From positions 310,001 to 374,000 of the forward strand of contig JADKJT010000030.1 in the NCBI GenBank assembly GCA_016720905.1: a DNA stretch of 64,000 nucleotides, given 5' to 3'. Below, piece by piece: positions 21,019 to 30,918 of this stretch (the first letter of the stretch is position 1; the number at the start of each line of letters is the position of its first letter). The translations under genes and the position numbers were made by a program. The stretch is from Gemmatimonadaceae bacterium (GTDB taxonomy: Bacteria; Gemmatimonadota; Gemmatimonadetes; Gemmatimonadales; Gemmatimonadaceae). The notes beneath the pieces were generated by a model. It did no database searches and was not told the DNA's origin. It saw only the letters and a list, made by a program, of their open reading frames with translations.

Positions 21019-21453
21019 ATGACAGAATCGGGCCCCTCGGATCGGTTCCTCGCGCTGGCCGTTGGTCAGTCGGCCACGATGACACGCACCGTTTCCGAGA
21101 GCGAGATTGTCCTCTTTGCCGCGATCACGGGCGACAGTAATCCCGTGCATCTTGACGACGCGCAGGCGCAGGCGTCGCGCTTCAAGGGGCGCATCGCCCA
21201 CGGGATGCTGACGGCCGGCTTCGTCTCGGCGACGATGGCGATGCAGTTGCCCGGACCTGGTTCGATCTACCTGTCGCAGTCGCTCCGCTTTCTCCGACCG
21301 GTGCGCATCGGTGATGCGATCACGACGACGGTGGAGATCATCGAGCTGCTCCCGGATCAGCGTCACGCCCGTCTGTCGACGGAGTGCCGCAATCAGTCCG
21401 GCAAGCTCGTGTTGGACGGTGAAGCGGTCATCCTCATTCCCCGCGAAGGATGA
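21019..21453 (+). CDS. MaoC-like (R)-specific enoyl-CoA hydratase
   Basis: 144 residues from ATG 21019, two bases after the symporter stop. Hot-dog fold with the hydratase-2 motif intact: FAAITGDSNPVHLDDAQAQ (catalytic Asp and His) and GRIAHGMLTAGF. This size and motif match PhaJ, which interconverts trans-enoyl-CoA and (R)-3-hydroxyacyl-CoA, linking beta-oxidation to polyhydroxyalkanoate metabolism. In this operon it could take imported (R)-3-hydroxy acids, once activated to CoA thioesters, into beta-oxidation. It is the last gene before a 127-bp gap. Confidence 0.88.
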   Translation: MTESGPSDRFLALAVGQSATMTRTVSESEIVLFAAITGDSNPVHLDDAQAQASRFKGRIAHGMLTAGFVSATMAMQLPGPGSIYLSQSLRFLRPVRIGDAITTTVEIIELLPDQRHARLSTECRNQSGKLVLDGEAVILIPREG

Positions 21454-21580
21454 TGCCGCCACCGGTCGCAGTGTCCCCCCGTCCGGCTCGCGGTCGACGT
21501 CGGCCGTGGAAGCTCCGGAATGCGGTTTCAGGCCCCAGATTGTTGCAGTCTCCCGTTGTACCCCTCCAGGAGGATTTCGC

Positions 21581-24130
21581 ATGTCAGTCCTAGTTCGTCA
21601 TCCCGTATTCGCGGCAGTCTGCGTGCTACGGCAGTGTGTCCGGTTCAACCGTGCCATCATGGCGCTCTGCGGCGCGTTGTCCGTACTGGCGCTGCCGGTG
21701 GCGGCGTCTGCACAGACCGGTGGAGTGACCGGTCTGGTCACCGATAGTGCCAAGGTCCCGCTCCCTGGTGCCCAGGTCACCCTGGTGGGCACACGCTTTG
21801 GCGCGACGTCGGGCATGGACGGCCGCTACCGCGTGGTGGGTGTTCCGGCCGGCAGCTATTCGGTGCGTGTGCAGCGCATCGGTGCCAAGGCGCGGACCTT
21901 TGAAAACGTCGCGGTCGCGGCGGGTGCGGATGCGACGCTGGATATCACGCTGCAAGCGACGGCGCTCCAGCTGGGCGGGTACGTCGTGTCGGCGTCGCGT
22001 CGAGTGGAAAAGATCACCGAAGCGCCGGCGACGGTCACGCGCATTGACGCCGAGGCGTTCAAGTATTCGGCGGGCAACTCGTTCACGGCGGCGCTCAAGG
22101 AAGTCAAAGGCGTCGACTTCTTCCAGACGGGTATCGCGGCGGCGGGAATCAACGCGCGCGGATTCAACAGCGCGTTCAACAACCGCATGCTGCAGATGGA
22201 AGACAACCGGGTGGCCGTCCTTCCGGAGAATGGACTCCCCGTGGGTGTCTTCACCACGATTCCCAAGGTGGACATCGCCGGCGTGGAAGTCCTCATCGGC
22301 CCCGGCGCGGCGTTGTACGGCCCCGACGCTTCGAACGGAGTGGTGACGTTGCTCTCGAAGGATCCCAAGCAGTATCAGGGATTCACCGGCGAAGTCACCC
22401 TCGGTTCGAATGGCGGCAGTCCTGGCAACTACTTCGACAAGCAGAAGGGTCGCGTCAGCTACAATGACGCGCAACTCCGCTACGCGGGTGTGCGCGGCAA
22501 GCTGGGATACAAGGTGACCGGCGAGGTGCTGACCGCGCAGGACTGGCAGAACGTCAATGTGTACGGAGCGGGCACGACACCAGTGCAGGAGAACGGCCCG
22601 GACTGGTCAACCAGCTATCGTCGCGCCAGTGGTGCACTGGTGTATTACTTCGACAATGGCGGACGCCTCGAGTATCAGGCCGGTGCCAGCCGCAGCAATG
22701 GCATTGGTGTCACCAGCGCCGGCCGCAACCAGTTGAAGGACTGGGAATACCGGAACCAGCAGGTCCGCTTCACCACCAACAACTGGTTCGCACAGGCCTA
22801 CACCACGCATTCGTTGTCGGGCGAGACCTTTGCCCTGAACGGTTACACCACCAACCGGGTGAATGCCCGATTCAACGGCATCGGTGATGATTCGGTGCGT
22901 CGTGCGTCGGCGTTTCCTGCCGACGGCCGGCTGACGGCGGCGGAAGTGCAGAACAATGTCACGCTTACGGGCCTGTTCAACACGCGCGTCGTCACGGGCG
23001 TGCAGTATCGTCGGGATGTGGTCAGTTCCAAGCGGGTGTGGTTGACCGATGCGCTGACCAAGGAAGACCTCAAGCTCACCCAGATTGGCGTGTACGCGCA
23101 GACGGAGACACCGCTCAACGAGATCACCAAGCTCGTGCTGGGCGCGCGGTACGACAATCCCGAGTTCTACGATCCGCAGTTCAGTCCCAAGGCGGCGTTG
23201 TTGGTGTCGCCCACCGAGAACTCGACGTTCCGCCTGACCTTCAATCGCGCCTTCAAGTCGCCGTCGATCCTGCAGACGAACTTCTTCTATCGCGATTTCA
23301 GCCCCGGCATTGGCGTGTTCGGCAACAAGGACGGCATCACCATCAAAAACGCGGCCGGCGTGGTCCAGCGCACCATCGACCCTGTGGTGCCGGAAGTGAA
23401 CAACACATTCGAATTGGGCTACAAGGGCGTGCTGAACGAGCGTCTGTACGTGGACGTGGCCGGCTACGTGGCGCGGTACAAGGCGTTCCTGAGTCCGCTG
23501 GTGGTGGTGGCGAACCCGTTCGGCGGCACCTACGGCTACAACACGAAGACGGACACGAAATTCACGAATGCCGCCGGCGCCGACCAGGTCGCGCTGTCGT
23601 ATCTGAATCTCGGTGAGGCGACCCTGTCCGGCATTGATGCCGGCGTGCGGTACGTGGTGAATTCCAAGTTCAACCTGTCGGGCACGATGAGCGCCCTCAA
23701 GCTGGACTCGATCATCGCCAAGGCCGGTGATCCGCCGGAGGCGACGTCGCTCAACAGCCCGTCGTTCAAGGCCACCATGGGCGGCGATGCGCACGACATG
23801 CCGTTTCAGTCGTTCGGCGGCTTCACGTTCCGATTCGTGAAGGACTACCGGTTCCTGTCCGGCGTGCATAACGGCGTCATTCCCGGCATCATCACGCTGG
23901 ATATCAACGTCGGCAAGAAGATTGGTCAGCACACGACGCTCAACGTGTCGTTGCAGAACCTGTATACGTGCACGAGCGGTACCAGCACGCCACCGGTGTA
24001 CCTGAATGCAGCGTTGCCGTCGTCGTTCCTCAAGGGATGGGATTGCGGCGTGGGCCGCAAGCACATCGAGCTGCTCAACATGCCGGCGTTGGGCGCGATG
24101 GGCTTCGTGGGCCTGCGGTTCGACCGCTGA
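21581..24130 (+). CDS. TonB-dependent outer-membrane receptor with carboxypeptidase-regulatory-like domain
   Basis: 849 residues from ATG 21581, which has a perfect AGGAGG eight bases upstream. A signal peptide ends near ALPVAASAQ. A CarboxypepD_reg-like beta-sandwich (about 50-125, VTGLVTDSAKVPLPGAQVTLVG) precedes the plug (RVEKITEAPATVTRIDAE, VLIGPGAALYGPDASNGVV). A 22-strand-type barrel follows, ending in the terminal aromatic signature VGLRFDR. It imports a ligand using TonB energy. It is followed 28 bp later by a secreted esterase, a receptor-enzyme pairing that suggests uptake of ester-linked or oligomeric material. I see no SusD partner. Confidence 0.93.
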   Translation: MSVLVRHPVFAAVCVLRQCVRFNRAIMALCGALSVLALPVAASAQTGGVTGLVTDSAKVPLPGAQVTLVGTRFGATSGMDGRYRVVGVPAGSYSVRVQRIGAKARTFENVAVAAGADATLDITLQATALQLGGYVVSASRRVEKITEAPATVTRIDAEAFKYSAGNSFTAALKEVKGVDFFQTGIAAAGINARGFNSAFNNRMLQMEDNRVAVLPENGLPVGVFTTIPKVDIAGVEVLIGPGAALYGPDASNGVVTLLSKDPKQYQGFTGEVTLGSNGGSPGNYFDKQKGRVSYNDAQLRYAGVRGKLGYKVTGEVLTAQDWQNVNVYGAGTTPVQENGPDWSTSYRRASGALVYYFDNGGRLEYQAGASRSNGIGVTSAGRNQLKDWEYRNQQVRFTTNNWFAQAYTTHSLSGETFALNGYTTNRVNARFNGIGDDSVRRASAFPADGRLTAAEVQNNVTLTGLFNTRVVTGVQYRRDVVSSKRVWLTDALTKEDLKLTQIGVYAQTETPLNEITKLVLGARYDNPEFYDPQFSPKAALLVSPTENSTFRLTFNRAFKSPSILQTNFFYRDFSPGIGVFGNKDGITIKNAAGVVQRTIDPVVPEVNNTFELGYKGVLNERLYVDVAGYVARYKAFLSPLVVVANPFGGTYGYNTKTDTKFTNAAGADQVALSYLNLGEATLSGIDAGVRYVVNSKFNLSGTMSALKLDSIIAKAGDPPEATSLNSPSFKATMGGDAHDMPFQSFGGFTFRFVKDYRFLSGVHNGVIPGIITLDINVGKKIGQHTTLNVSLQNLYTCTSGTSTPPVYLNAALPSSFLKGWDCGVGRKHIELLNMPALGAMGFVGLRFDR

Positions 24131-24158
24131 ACCGAACCCAAAGTCGGCGAGTGACCAG

Positions 24159-25181
24159 ATGATGACTCGCCGGTTTCGACTGTCCGTCCTGGCGTGCGCG
24201 GGGATGCTGGCCATCCCCGCCACGCGAGGCGGAAGCGCCCAACCAACGGAGCCGACGATGACCGCGACGGATGCGGTGGGGCAGGTGATCACGGGGCGGT
24301 TTCACGGTCCCGCGGGCGGCCGGGCATGGCGCCTGTATGTGCCGTCGTCCTATGTGCGGTCCAAGCCGCCAATGCTGATGGTGCTGTTGCACGGATGCAC
24401 GCAAACCGCCGCAGATATCGCGCGCGGATCACAGATGGATCAGGTGGCGGAGGAACTCGGCTTTCTCGTGTTGTATCCTGAACAGCCGGTGGAGGCGAAT
24501 CCGCGGACGTGCTGGAACTGGTTCGATGCCGCCCATCAGGCACGTGACGCAGGGGAGCCCGCGATCCTCGCCGGTCTGGTGGCCGATGTCTTGACGCAAT
24601 TTCCCGCGGACCCGACGCGCGTCCATATTGTCGGCATCTCCGCCGGTGCGGCGATGGCCGGACTGGTCGCCGTGGCGTATCCCGAGCGATTCGCGACGCT
24701 GACCAGCTTGAGTGGCGTGCCGTGGCAGGCTGCGCGCAACGTGGGAGCGGCGCTGTCGGTGATGCAACGCGGTGCCGGCGATGCCGTGCCCTCGGCGGAT
24801 GCCGTGCTGCTCGGCATGGGGGCGCACTCGCGGGCACTCCCGGTGCTGGTCATTCATGGTGGTGCCGATGCCGTGGTGGCTTTTCGTAATGCCGACGAGA
24901 CGGCCACGCAATGGGTCGGTGTGCACGATCGTCTCCGGGCAAACGCGGGCGCTCCGCCGTTGCAGGCCACGCCCGAACAGGTGACGCAGGATAATGCGTA
25001 CACGGTGCGGCGCGTCGATTGGCGCGACGCCAGCGGTGCGGCGGTCGTCACGCGCGTGCGCATTGACGAATTGGGCCATGCCTGGGCGGGCGGTTCGACG
25101 GCCGGCACCTTCACGGATGCCAAGGGTCCTGACGTGAGTCGGATGGTGGCCACGTTTTGTCAACAACACCGTTTGCCGTAG
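24159..25181 (+). CDS. Secreted esterase, PHB depolymerase family
   Basis: 340 residues from ATG 24159 (a second ATG follows at once). Signal peptide: basic MMTRRFRLS, hydrophobic VLACAGMLAIPA, then a processed region. The catalytic domain shows LLHGCTQTAADIARGSQMD, the CWNWF motif and the lipase box GISAGAAM with the nucleophile Ser, a catalytic Asp region in VIHGGADAVV and His in ELGHAWAGG. These belong to the Esterase_phd family, which holds extracellular poly(3-hydroxybutyrate) depolymerases and feruloyl or acetylxylan esterases. There is no separate substrate-binding domain. It is paired with the upstream TonB receptor. Substrate class is the main uncertainty. Confidence 0.88.
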   Translation: MMTRRFRLSVLACAGMLAIPATRGGSAQPTEPTMTATDAVGQVITGRFHGPAGGRAWRLYVPSSYVRSKPPMLMVLLHGCTQTAADIARGSQMDQVAEELGFLVLYPEQPVEANPRTCWNWFDAAHQARDAGEPAILAGLVADVLTQFPADPTRVHIVGISAGAAMAGLVAVAYPERFATLTSLSGVPWQAARNVGAALSVMQRGAGDAVPSADAVLLGMGAHSRALPVLVIHGGADAVVAFRNADETATQWVGVHDRLRANAGAPPLQATPEQVTQDNAYTVRRVDWRDASGAAVVTRVRIDELGHAWAGGSTAGTFTDAKGPDVSRMVATFCQQHRLP

Positions 25182-25211
25182 TGGTCGCAGATCGTTCGTG
25201 CTCTCGTTCCG

Positions 25212-26729
25212 GTGCCGTCCGTGCCTGTGTTGACCCCTGAGATCTTCGATCCGTTGAGCTGGTGGTCCCGCGTTGAGGGCACGCGCGTGGCATTGATCGA
25301 GGCCGCGTCCGCGCGACGGCACACCTATCGGTCGTTGGACATCGATGCCGACAGGTGGTGCGCTCGACTGGCGGGGTGGGGCATCGGGCACGGCGACCGC
25401 GTGGCTATCCTCGCACAAAATCGCGCGGAGTTTATCCCACTCCTCTTCGGGTGCATTCGTCGCGGGGCGATACTCGTTCCCCTCAACTGGCGGCTCTCGG
25501 CGCCGGAACTTGCCCGCGTGGTGGAGGATGCATCGCCAGTGGTCCTCCTGGGCGAAGACCGCATGCGGACGCTGGCCGAAGCCGCACTGGCCGTGGCGAC
25601 CCTTGAGCGGATTCCCGAGTGGCGCGATCTCGATCGCGATCTCGCTTCCGTCGCGGAGCACGTGCCCATGTCGCAAGCCCGCTCGGCGGAAGACGCCACG
25701 ATGTTACTGTACACGTCGGGGAGTACCGGTTCGCCCAAGGGCGTGATGGTGCCGCATCGGCAATTGCTCTGGAACGCCATCGCCACGACGACGGCCTGGC
25801 GCATCGGCGCCGATGATGTGGGACCGATCGCGACGCCGTTCTTTCATACCGGTGGGTGGAATGTCTTCACTACGCCCATGCTGTTCCGGGGCGGCACGCT
25901 CGTCCTCACCGACGGGTTCGACGCCGCGGGATACTTCGAGATGCTCGAACGCTTTGGTGTGACGCTGGCGTTTGGCGTCCCCACGCAACTGGCCATGGTG
26001 CGCGAAACCGCAAGTTGGGGACGTCCGTTGCCGGCCCTGCGCACCTTTCTCTCCGGCGGGGCTCCCTGCGCACAGCGCATCAAGGACGCGGTCCGACTCG
26101 CTGGCTACAAGTTCCGGGAAGGGTACGGTCTCACGGAATGCGGTCCGAATTGTTTTGCCACCAGCGACGCAACGGCCATCGAGAAGGATGGAACCGTGGG
26201 TTGGCCCATGCCTTTTCTCTCGATGCGTTTGCGGGACGAGACCGGCCGCGTGGCGGGTGATGACGAAGTGGGTGAACTGGAGTTGCGTGGCCCGCAGTTG
26301 TTTGGCGGCTATTTTCGCGCCCCCCAACAGACGGCCGAGGTGATGACGGACGACGGATTCCTGCGGACCGGCGACCTGGCCAGTCGCGACGCGGATGGCG
26401 TCTACACCATACGCGGACGGCGCAAGGAGATGTTCATTTCGGGGGGAGAAAACGTCTTCCCCGGCGAGGTGGAAACGGCGTTGCTTGACTGCCCTGGCGT
26501 CAGGGAGGCGACCGTCATCGGGGTGGCCGACGCGCGGTGGGGCGAAGTGGGGTGCGCGCTGGTCGTGCGGGAGAGTGACGCGTTGGATGCGACCGTGTTG
26601 CTGGCGCACGCACGATCGCGGCTGGCGGGATACAAAGTCCCCAAGCATGTGCAGTTCGTCGATGCCATCCCGCGTCTGGGATCCGGCAAGATTGATCGAC
26701 GGGCCGCGCACGCGCTGATCCCGCCGTGA
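25212..26729 (+). CDS. Acyl-CoA synthetase (AMP-forming), medium/long-chain type
   Basis: 505 residues from GTG 25212. ANL motifs: TMLLYTSGSTGSPKGVMVPHR (A3), EGYGLTECGP (A5), DDGFLRTGD (A7), RGRRKEMFISGGENVFPGEVE (A8) and the C-terminal catalytic Lys in PRLGSGKIDRR. The SGGENVFPGEVE hinge is that of the fatty-acid/aryl-CoA ligase branch (menE/fadK-like). It is 30 bp after the esterase and overlaps the next gene (GTGA), so it belongs to the same transcription unit and probably activates the acid released by the esterase. Confidence 0.9.
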   Translation: MPSVPVLTPEIFDPLSWWSRVEGTRVALIEAASARRHTYRSLDIDADRWCARLAGWGIGHGDRVAILAQNRAEFIPLLFGCIRRGAILVPLNWRLSAPELARVVEDASPVVLLGEDRMRTLAEAALAVATLERIPEWRDLDRDLASVAEHVPMSQARSAEDATMLLYTSGSTGSPKGVMVPHRQLLWNAIATTTAWRIGADDVGPIATPFFHTGGWNVFTTPMLFRGGTLVLTDGFDAAGYFEMLERFGVTLAFGVPTQLAMVRETASWGRPLPALRTFLSGGAPCAQRIKDAVRLAGYKFREGYGLTECGPNCFATSDATAIEKDGTVGWPMPFLSMRLRDETGRVAGDDEVGELELRGPQLFGGYFRAPQQTAEVMTDDGFLRTGDLASRDADGVYTIRGRRKEMFISGGENVFPGEVETALLDCPGVREATVIGVADARWGEVGCALVVRESDALDATVLLAHARSRLAGYKVPKHVQFVDAIPRLGSGKIDRRAAHALIPP

Positions 26730-27331
26730 CCGCTACGTCCGCGCCCCTCCTGCCGGAATCGGCGGGGGCCACCGCCAAGGGGTCCACGGCCCGCGGGACG
26801 TACGCTTACGTGAAGGATTGTCTCGGGAGCTCTGGCCTGGACACGGTGCGCGCACGTCTCGATGCCGCAACACGGGCGCGGCTCGATACGGTTGAAGCCA
26901 CTGAGGAGATCCCCTACCCGTACCTCGTGGCGCTGTGGGAGGTCATCGATGAGGTGCTCGGAGGCCGTTACCCGCAGTGGGCGGAAGACGCCGGGGCTTT
27001 CTCGATTGATTCGGTTGGCGTGCAGCTCTATGGTGGGATTCTGCGCAAGGCGTCGCCCAGCGTCTTCCTGACCCAGAGCATCTCGCTGTTCCGGCTGTAT
27101 TATCATCCGGGTGACATTACCGCCGTCGAGGAAGTGGCGGGACGTGCTGTCCTGCGTCTCCTCGATTTCGATCCCATCACGCGCCTGTTCTGCCGTCGCC
27201 AAACCGGTGGATTGCGCCGTGCGGTGGAATTGGCGGGAGGCGATTCAGCGCGCGTTCGTCACGTGCGCTGTTCCATCGAAGGCGACGCATTCTGTGAGTG
27301 GCAACTCGAGTGGCACGTCCCGCGCGGTTGA
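26726..27331 (+). CDS. Hypothetical protein resembling DUF2378 / heme-NO-binding or V4R folds
   Basis: 201 residues from GTG 26726, overlapping the ligase stop by 4 bases. A helical N-terminal half (TYAYVKDCLGSSGLDTVRARLDAATRARL, then YPYLVALWEVIDEVLGGRYPQWAEDAG) leads to a C-terminal half ending CSIEGDAFCEWQLEW. That closing C-x3-GDxFC pattern and the layout recall DUF2378 and V4R-type small-ligand-binding domains. No heme His can be assigned with confidence. It is cytoplasmic. Given its coupling to a CoA ligase, it might sense or bind a metabolite. Family assignment is tentative. Confidence 0.6.
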   Translation: MTATSAPLLPESAGATAKGSTARGTYAYVKDCLGSSGLDTVRARLDAATRARLDTVEATEEIPYPYLVALWEVIDEVLGGRYPQWAEDAGAFSIDSVGVQLYGGILRKASPSVFLTQSISLFRLYYHPGDITAVEEVAGRAVLRLLDFDPITRLFCRRQTGGLRRAVELAGGDSARVRHVRCSIEGDAFCEWQLEWHVPRG

Positions 27332-27579
27332 AATCCGACGACACGTCCCTGCACGTGTCGACCCAGTTTGATCTGTTCCCCGTCGCGCCGGTGGTCGATA
27401 TCCTCGATCCGCTGGCGGTGGTTGGCGTGCGGACCGGCGTCGAGCATCTCGTACGCGTGCGGCCGCGACCGAATGATGCGCCGCATATGGTGTTTCACGA
27501 TCGACACGGGTGGTATTGCGAACAGCATGGCGCCCAGTGCGGTGCCGTGAAGTTGGCCCGGGACGCCGTTCCGTCGTGA
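27313..27579 (+). CDS. Hypothetical small protein, about 88 aa
   Basis: The frame can begin at GTG 27298, GTG 27313 or TTG 27328 (the last overlaps the previous stop as TTGA). It ends in a GTGA overlap with the acetoacetyl-CoA synthetase start at 27576. The sequence includes STQFDLFPVAPVVDILDPLAV and HDRHGWYCEQHGAQCGAV, with two Cys and four His in the C-terminal half that could bind a metal. No known family. Its tight packing between coding genes supports it being real; the exact start is uncertain. Confidence 0.5.
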   Translation, partial: ARPARLKSDDTSLHVSTQFDLFPVAPVVDILDPLAVVGVRTGVEHLVRVRPRPNDAPHMVFHDRHGWYCEQHGAQCGAVKLARDAVPS

Positions 27580-29598
27580 CGGTCGACCCGACGGCGCCAA
27601 TCTGGGTCCCGTCGCGTGAGCGCATTGCCGGCGCTCGCCTGACCGGCTTCCGGGAATCGCTTATTGCGCGCGGCATCGCCTCGGCGGACATCTCCGATGC
27701 GCACCAGTTGCAGGCCTGGTCGGTGCAGCATCCCGAGGCATTTTGGAGCGCAATCTGGACGGAGGCAGGGATTCGGGCAGACGGGCCGGGCTCGGTGGAC
27801 GCGCCCTGGAGCGCTGTGCTGCATGGCGGGGACCGTATGGCACCGCCCGACCCGGTGGCCGGACCACACTGGTTCACTGAGACGCGTCTGAATTTTGCCG
27901 AGCATCTGCTGCGCCGCCGAGACGCCGCCGTGGCCATTGTCTCATGGAATGAACTGGGGTGTCAACGCCGGCTGTCGTTCGACGAACTCGCCGTGGCCGT
28001 CGCGCACGCGGCGGCCGCCATGCGCGCGCTCGGTGTGGCTCCTGGCGATCGGGTTGTCGGCTATCTGCCGAATATCACCGAGGCGGTCATCGCGATGTTG
28101 GCGGCGGCCTCCATCGGCGCCATCTGGTCGTCCTGCTCGCCCGACTTCGGCACCAAAGGGGTGGTGGATCGGTTTGGCCAGATTGAACCGGTACTGCTGA
28201 TTGCTGCCGATGGTTATCGCTATGCGGGCAAGCCGATCACCTGTCTGCCGCGCGTTCAAGAGGTGATGAAGGCCATCCCGTCGCTCCGGGCCGTCTGGAT
28301 CGTGCCGTGGTTGGCCGCCGAACCCGAACTGACGGATCTGCCCGGCGTCGAGCGCTTCGATCACGTGCTGGCCCGCTACGCGCGCGACGACGACACCAGT
28401 GTTCACGCGACTGCCGTTCGATCATCCGTTGTACATTCTGTATTCGTCGGGAACGACCGGACTCCCCAAGTGCATGGTGCATGGGACTGGTGGTACGTTG
28501 CTGCAGCATTGGAAGGAGCATGCGCTGCACACCGACCTGCGTGCGGGAGACGCGCTGTTCTACTTCACGACGTGCGGCTGGATGATGTGGAATTGGCTGG
28601 TATCGGCGTTGTCGCTCGGGGTGACCATCGTGCTCTATGACGGCGCACCGCTGGCCCCGGATCCGGAAATCCTCTGGCGCATGGCGGAAGCCGAGCGGGT
28701 GACGGTCTTCGGGACCAGCGCCAAGTATCTCGCAACGCTCGAGAAGGAATCGGTTCGGCCGCGCGACCGATTCGATCTGTCCGCACTGGATGCGATCCTT
28801 TCAACCGGCAGCCCGCTGGCGGCGCACAGTTACGACTTCGTCTATCGTGACATCAAGGCGGACATCCGACTCTGCAGCATCAGTGGCGGCACCGACATCG
28901 TGAGCTGTTTCGCATTGGGCGATCCCACCGGCGCTGTCTATCGCGGGGAACTGCAGATGCGCGGATTGGGGATGGCGGTGGATGTTGTGGACGTCGACGG
29001 CCGTTCCGTGCGCGGTGAAGCGGGTGAACTGGTGTGTACCGCGCCATTCCCCAGCATGCCGGTGGCGTTCTGGAATGATCCGGACCAGCGACTGTATCGG
29101 GCCGCGTATTTCGAGTACTTCGCCAATATCTGGCGACATGGGGACTGGGCCGAGATCACCGCGCATGACGGCCTCGTGATCCACGGTCGGAGCGACGCCA
29201 CCCTCAATCCGGGCGGCGTCCGCATTGGCACGGCGGAGATCTACCGGCAGGTTGAGCAGATCGGCGAGGTGCTGGAGTCTCTGGTCATCGAGCAGCGATC
29301 CGCAGTGTCTGCCGACGAGTCACGCGTGGTCCTCTTCGTGCGGCTCCGCGCCGGCGTCGTGTTGAACGAGGCGCTGCGCGATACCATTCGCCAACGCATC
29401 CGCCAACATGCCAGTCCGCACCATGTGCCACGGGTGATCGTGGCGATCAACGATGTGCCACGAACGCTCAGCGGGAAGATCACGGAGCTGGCGGTACGTG
29501 ACGTGGTGCATGGGCGCCCCGTCCGGAACACCGATGCGCTTGCCAACCCCGAATCGCTGGCGCACTTCCGGGCCATTCCGGAGCTTGTCGGGTACTGA
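27576..29598 (+). pseudogene. Acetoacetyl-CoA synthetase, one frameshift
   Basis: Two frames together give a full AACS (about 670 codons). The first runs from GTG 27576 (overlapping the previous stop) and carries WVPSRERIAGARLTGF, HWFTETRLNFAEHLL and IGAIWSSCSPDFG. It breaks near 28398. The second frame continues FTRLPFDHPLYILYSSGTTGLPK (P-loop), FFTTCGWMMWNWL, SISGGTDIVSCF and the C-terminal GKITEL Lys region. One extra base before TTCACGCGACTG explains the break. The enzyme activates acetoacetate, or other 3-keto acids, to the CoA ester. It fits both the end product of the downstream tyrosine pathway and breakdown of 3-hydroxybutyrate. The protein is probably intact in the organism. Confidence 0.88.
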
Positions 29599-29785
29599 TG
29601 GCCCGACGGGTGCGGCCTCACGTATTATCTTTACTGGATATGTTGACACACCTCGCGGGAGACATGGGTGACCAGCGGTCGCGCGCCTGGATCGGCGCGC
29701 TGCCGCGTTCACATATCTGATCGGCCGACGGCGAACTGTACCCCCCCCGTTCCGTTCCGATCATTTCTGACTTCTTGAGGATGTC

Positions 29786-30911
29786 ATGGCGACGCTCACC
29801 GCTCCCGAGGCCGGCATCGAGCTGGATGCCTTCCCGATCAACGGCACCGACTATGTCGAGTTCTATGTCGGCAATGCCAAGCAGGCCAGTCATTTCTATC
29901 GCGCGGCATTCGGTTATCAGCTGATTGCCTATCGCGGTCCCGAGACCGGGGTTCGTGACCGCGCCAGCTATCTGCTGCAACAAGGCAAGATTCGCCTGAT
30001 CCTGACCACCGCCATGGGCCCGGAATCGCCAATCGCCGACCATGTGCACCAGCATGGCGACGGCGTCAAGGACTACGCCCTCTGGGTCGACGATGCCCAA
30101 CTGGCCTACGCCACCGCGATCGAGCGCGGCGCGATCAGCGTGCGCGAACCCGAGGTGATTCGCGACGACCGATGGCGAGATGGTCATCGCGGCCATCGCG
30201 ACGTACGGCGACACGATCCACTCACTGATCGAACGCCGCAACTACCGCGGCACCTTTCTTGCCAGGATTCGGGATATCACACCGCACTATCAGCCGGCCG
30301 ACGTCGGGCTCAAGTACGTCGACCACTGCGTCGGCAACGTCGAACTCGGCAAGATGAACCGCTGGGTGCAGTACTACGCCGACGTGATGGGGTTCCGCAA
30401 TCTCATCACCTTCGACGATCACGACATCAGCACGGAGTATTCGTCGCTCATGTCCAAGGTGATGGCGAACGGCAACGACAAGATCAAGTTCCCGATCAAC
30501 GAGCCGGCGTCGGGCAAGAAGAAATCCCAGATCGAGGAGTATCTCGATTTCTACGGCGGCCCCGGCGCCCAGCACCTCGCGCTGGCCACCGACAACATCC
30601 TCGAAACGGTAACCGCGCTTCGTGATCGCGGCGTGGAGTTCCTGTCGGTGCCCACGTCCTACTACGAAGAATTGCAGGCGCGCGTCGGCACGATCGACGA
30701 GCCGATCGAAGAACTGGCCGCACTCGGCATCCTGGTCGACCGCGATCCCGACGGCTATCTGCTGCAGATCTTCACCAAACCTGTGGAAGACCGGCCCACG
30801 CTGTTCTTCGAGATCATCCAGCGAAAGGGCGCGAAGAGCTTCGGCAAGGGCAACTTCAAGGCGCTCTTCGAATCCATCGAGCGCGAACAAGCGCTGCGCG
30901 GCAACCTCTGA
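29786..30911 (+). pseudogene. hpd: 4-hydroxyphenylpyruvate dioxygenase, one frameshift
   Basis: The joined frames give about 375 residues, normal for HPPD, the non-heme Fe(II) enzyme that turns 4-hydroxyphenylpyruvate into homogentisate. Frame one starts at ATG 29786 and covers the N-terminal vicinal-oxygen-chelate domain (TDYVEFYVGNAKQASHFYRAAFGY). It breaks near 30171, where CGACGACCGATGG has one extra base (GAC GAC GAT GGC GAG expected). Frame two (to 30911) holds the catalytic domain with its three metal ligands: His in YVDHCVGNVE, His in GAQHLALAT and Glu in LFFEIIQR. HmgA follows after 7 bp. A run of nine C near 29741-29749 lies in the upstream region. Confidence 0.9.
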
Positions 30912-30918
30912 GCCGACT

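Noticed and set aside
22607..24292. A 561-codon minus-strand frame opposite the TonB receptor
   Set aside because: It is a shadow of the receptor's codon pattern; no motif, and the plus strand is certain.
24429..25676. A 415-codon minus-strand frame over the esterase/ligase junction
   Set aside because: It is opposite two clear genes, His/Arg-rich, and has no motif.
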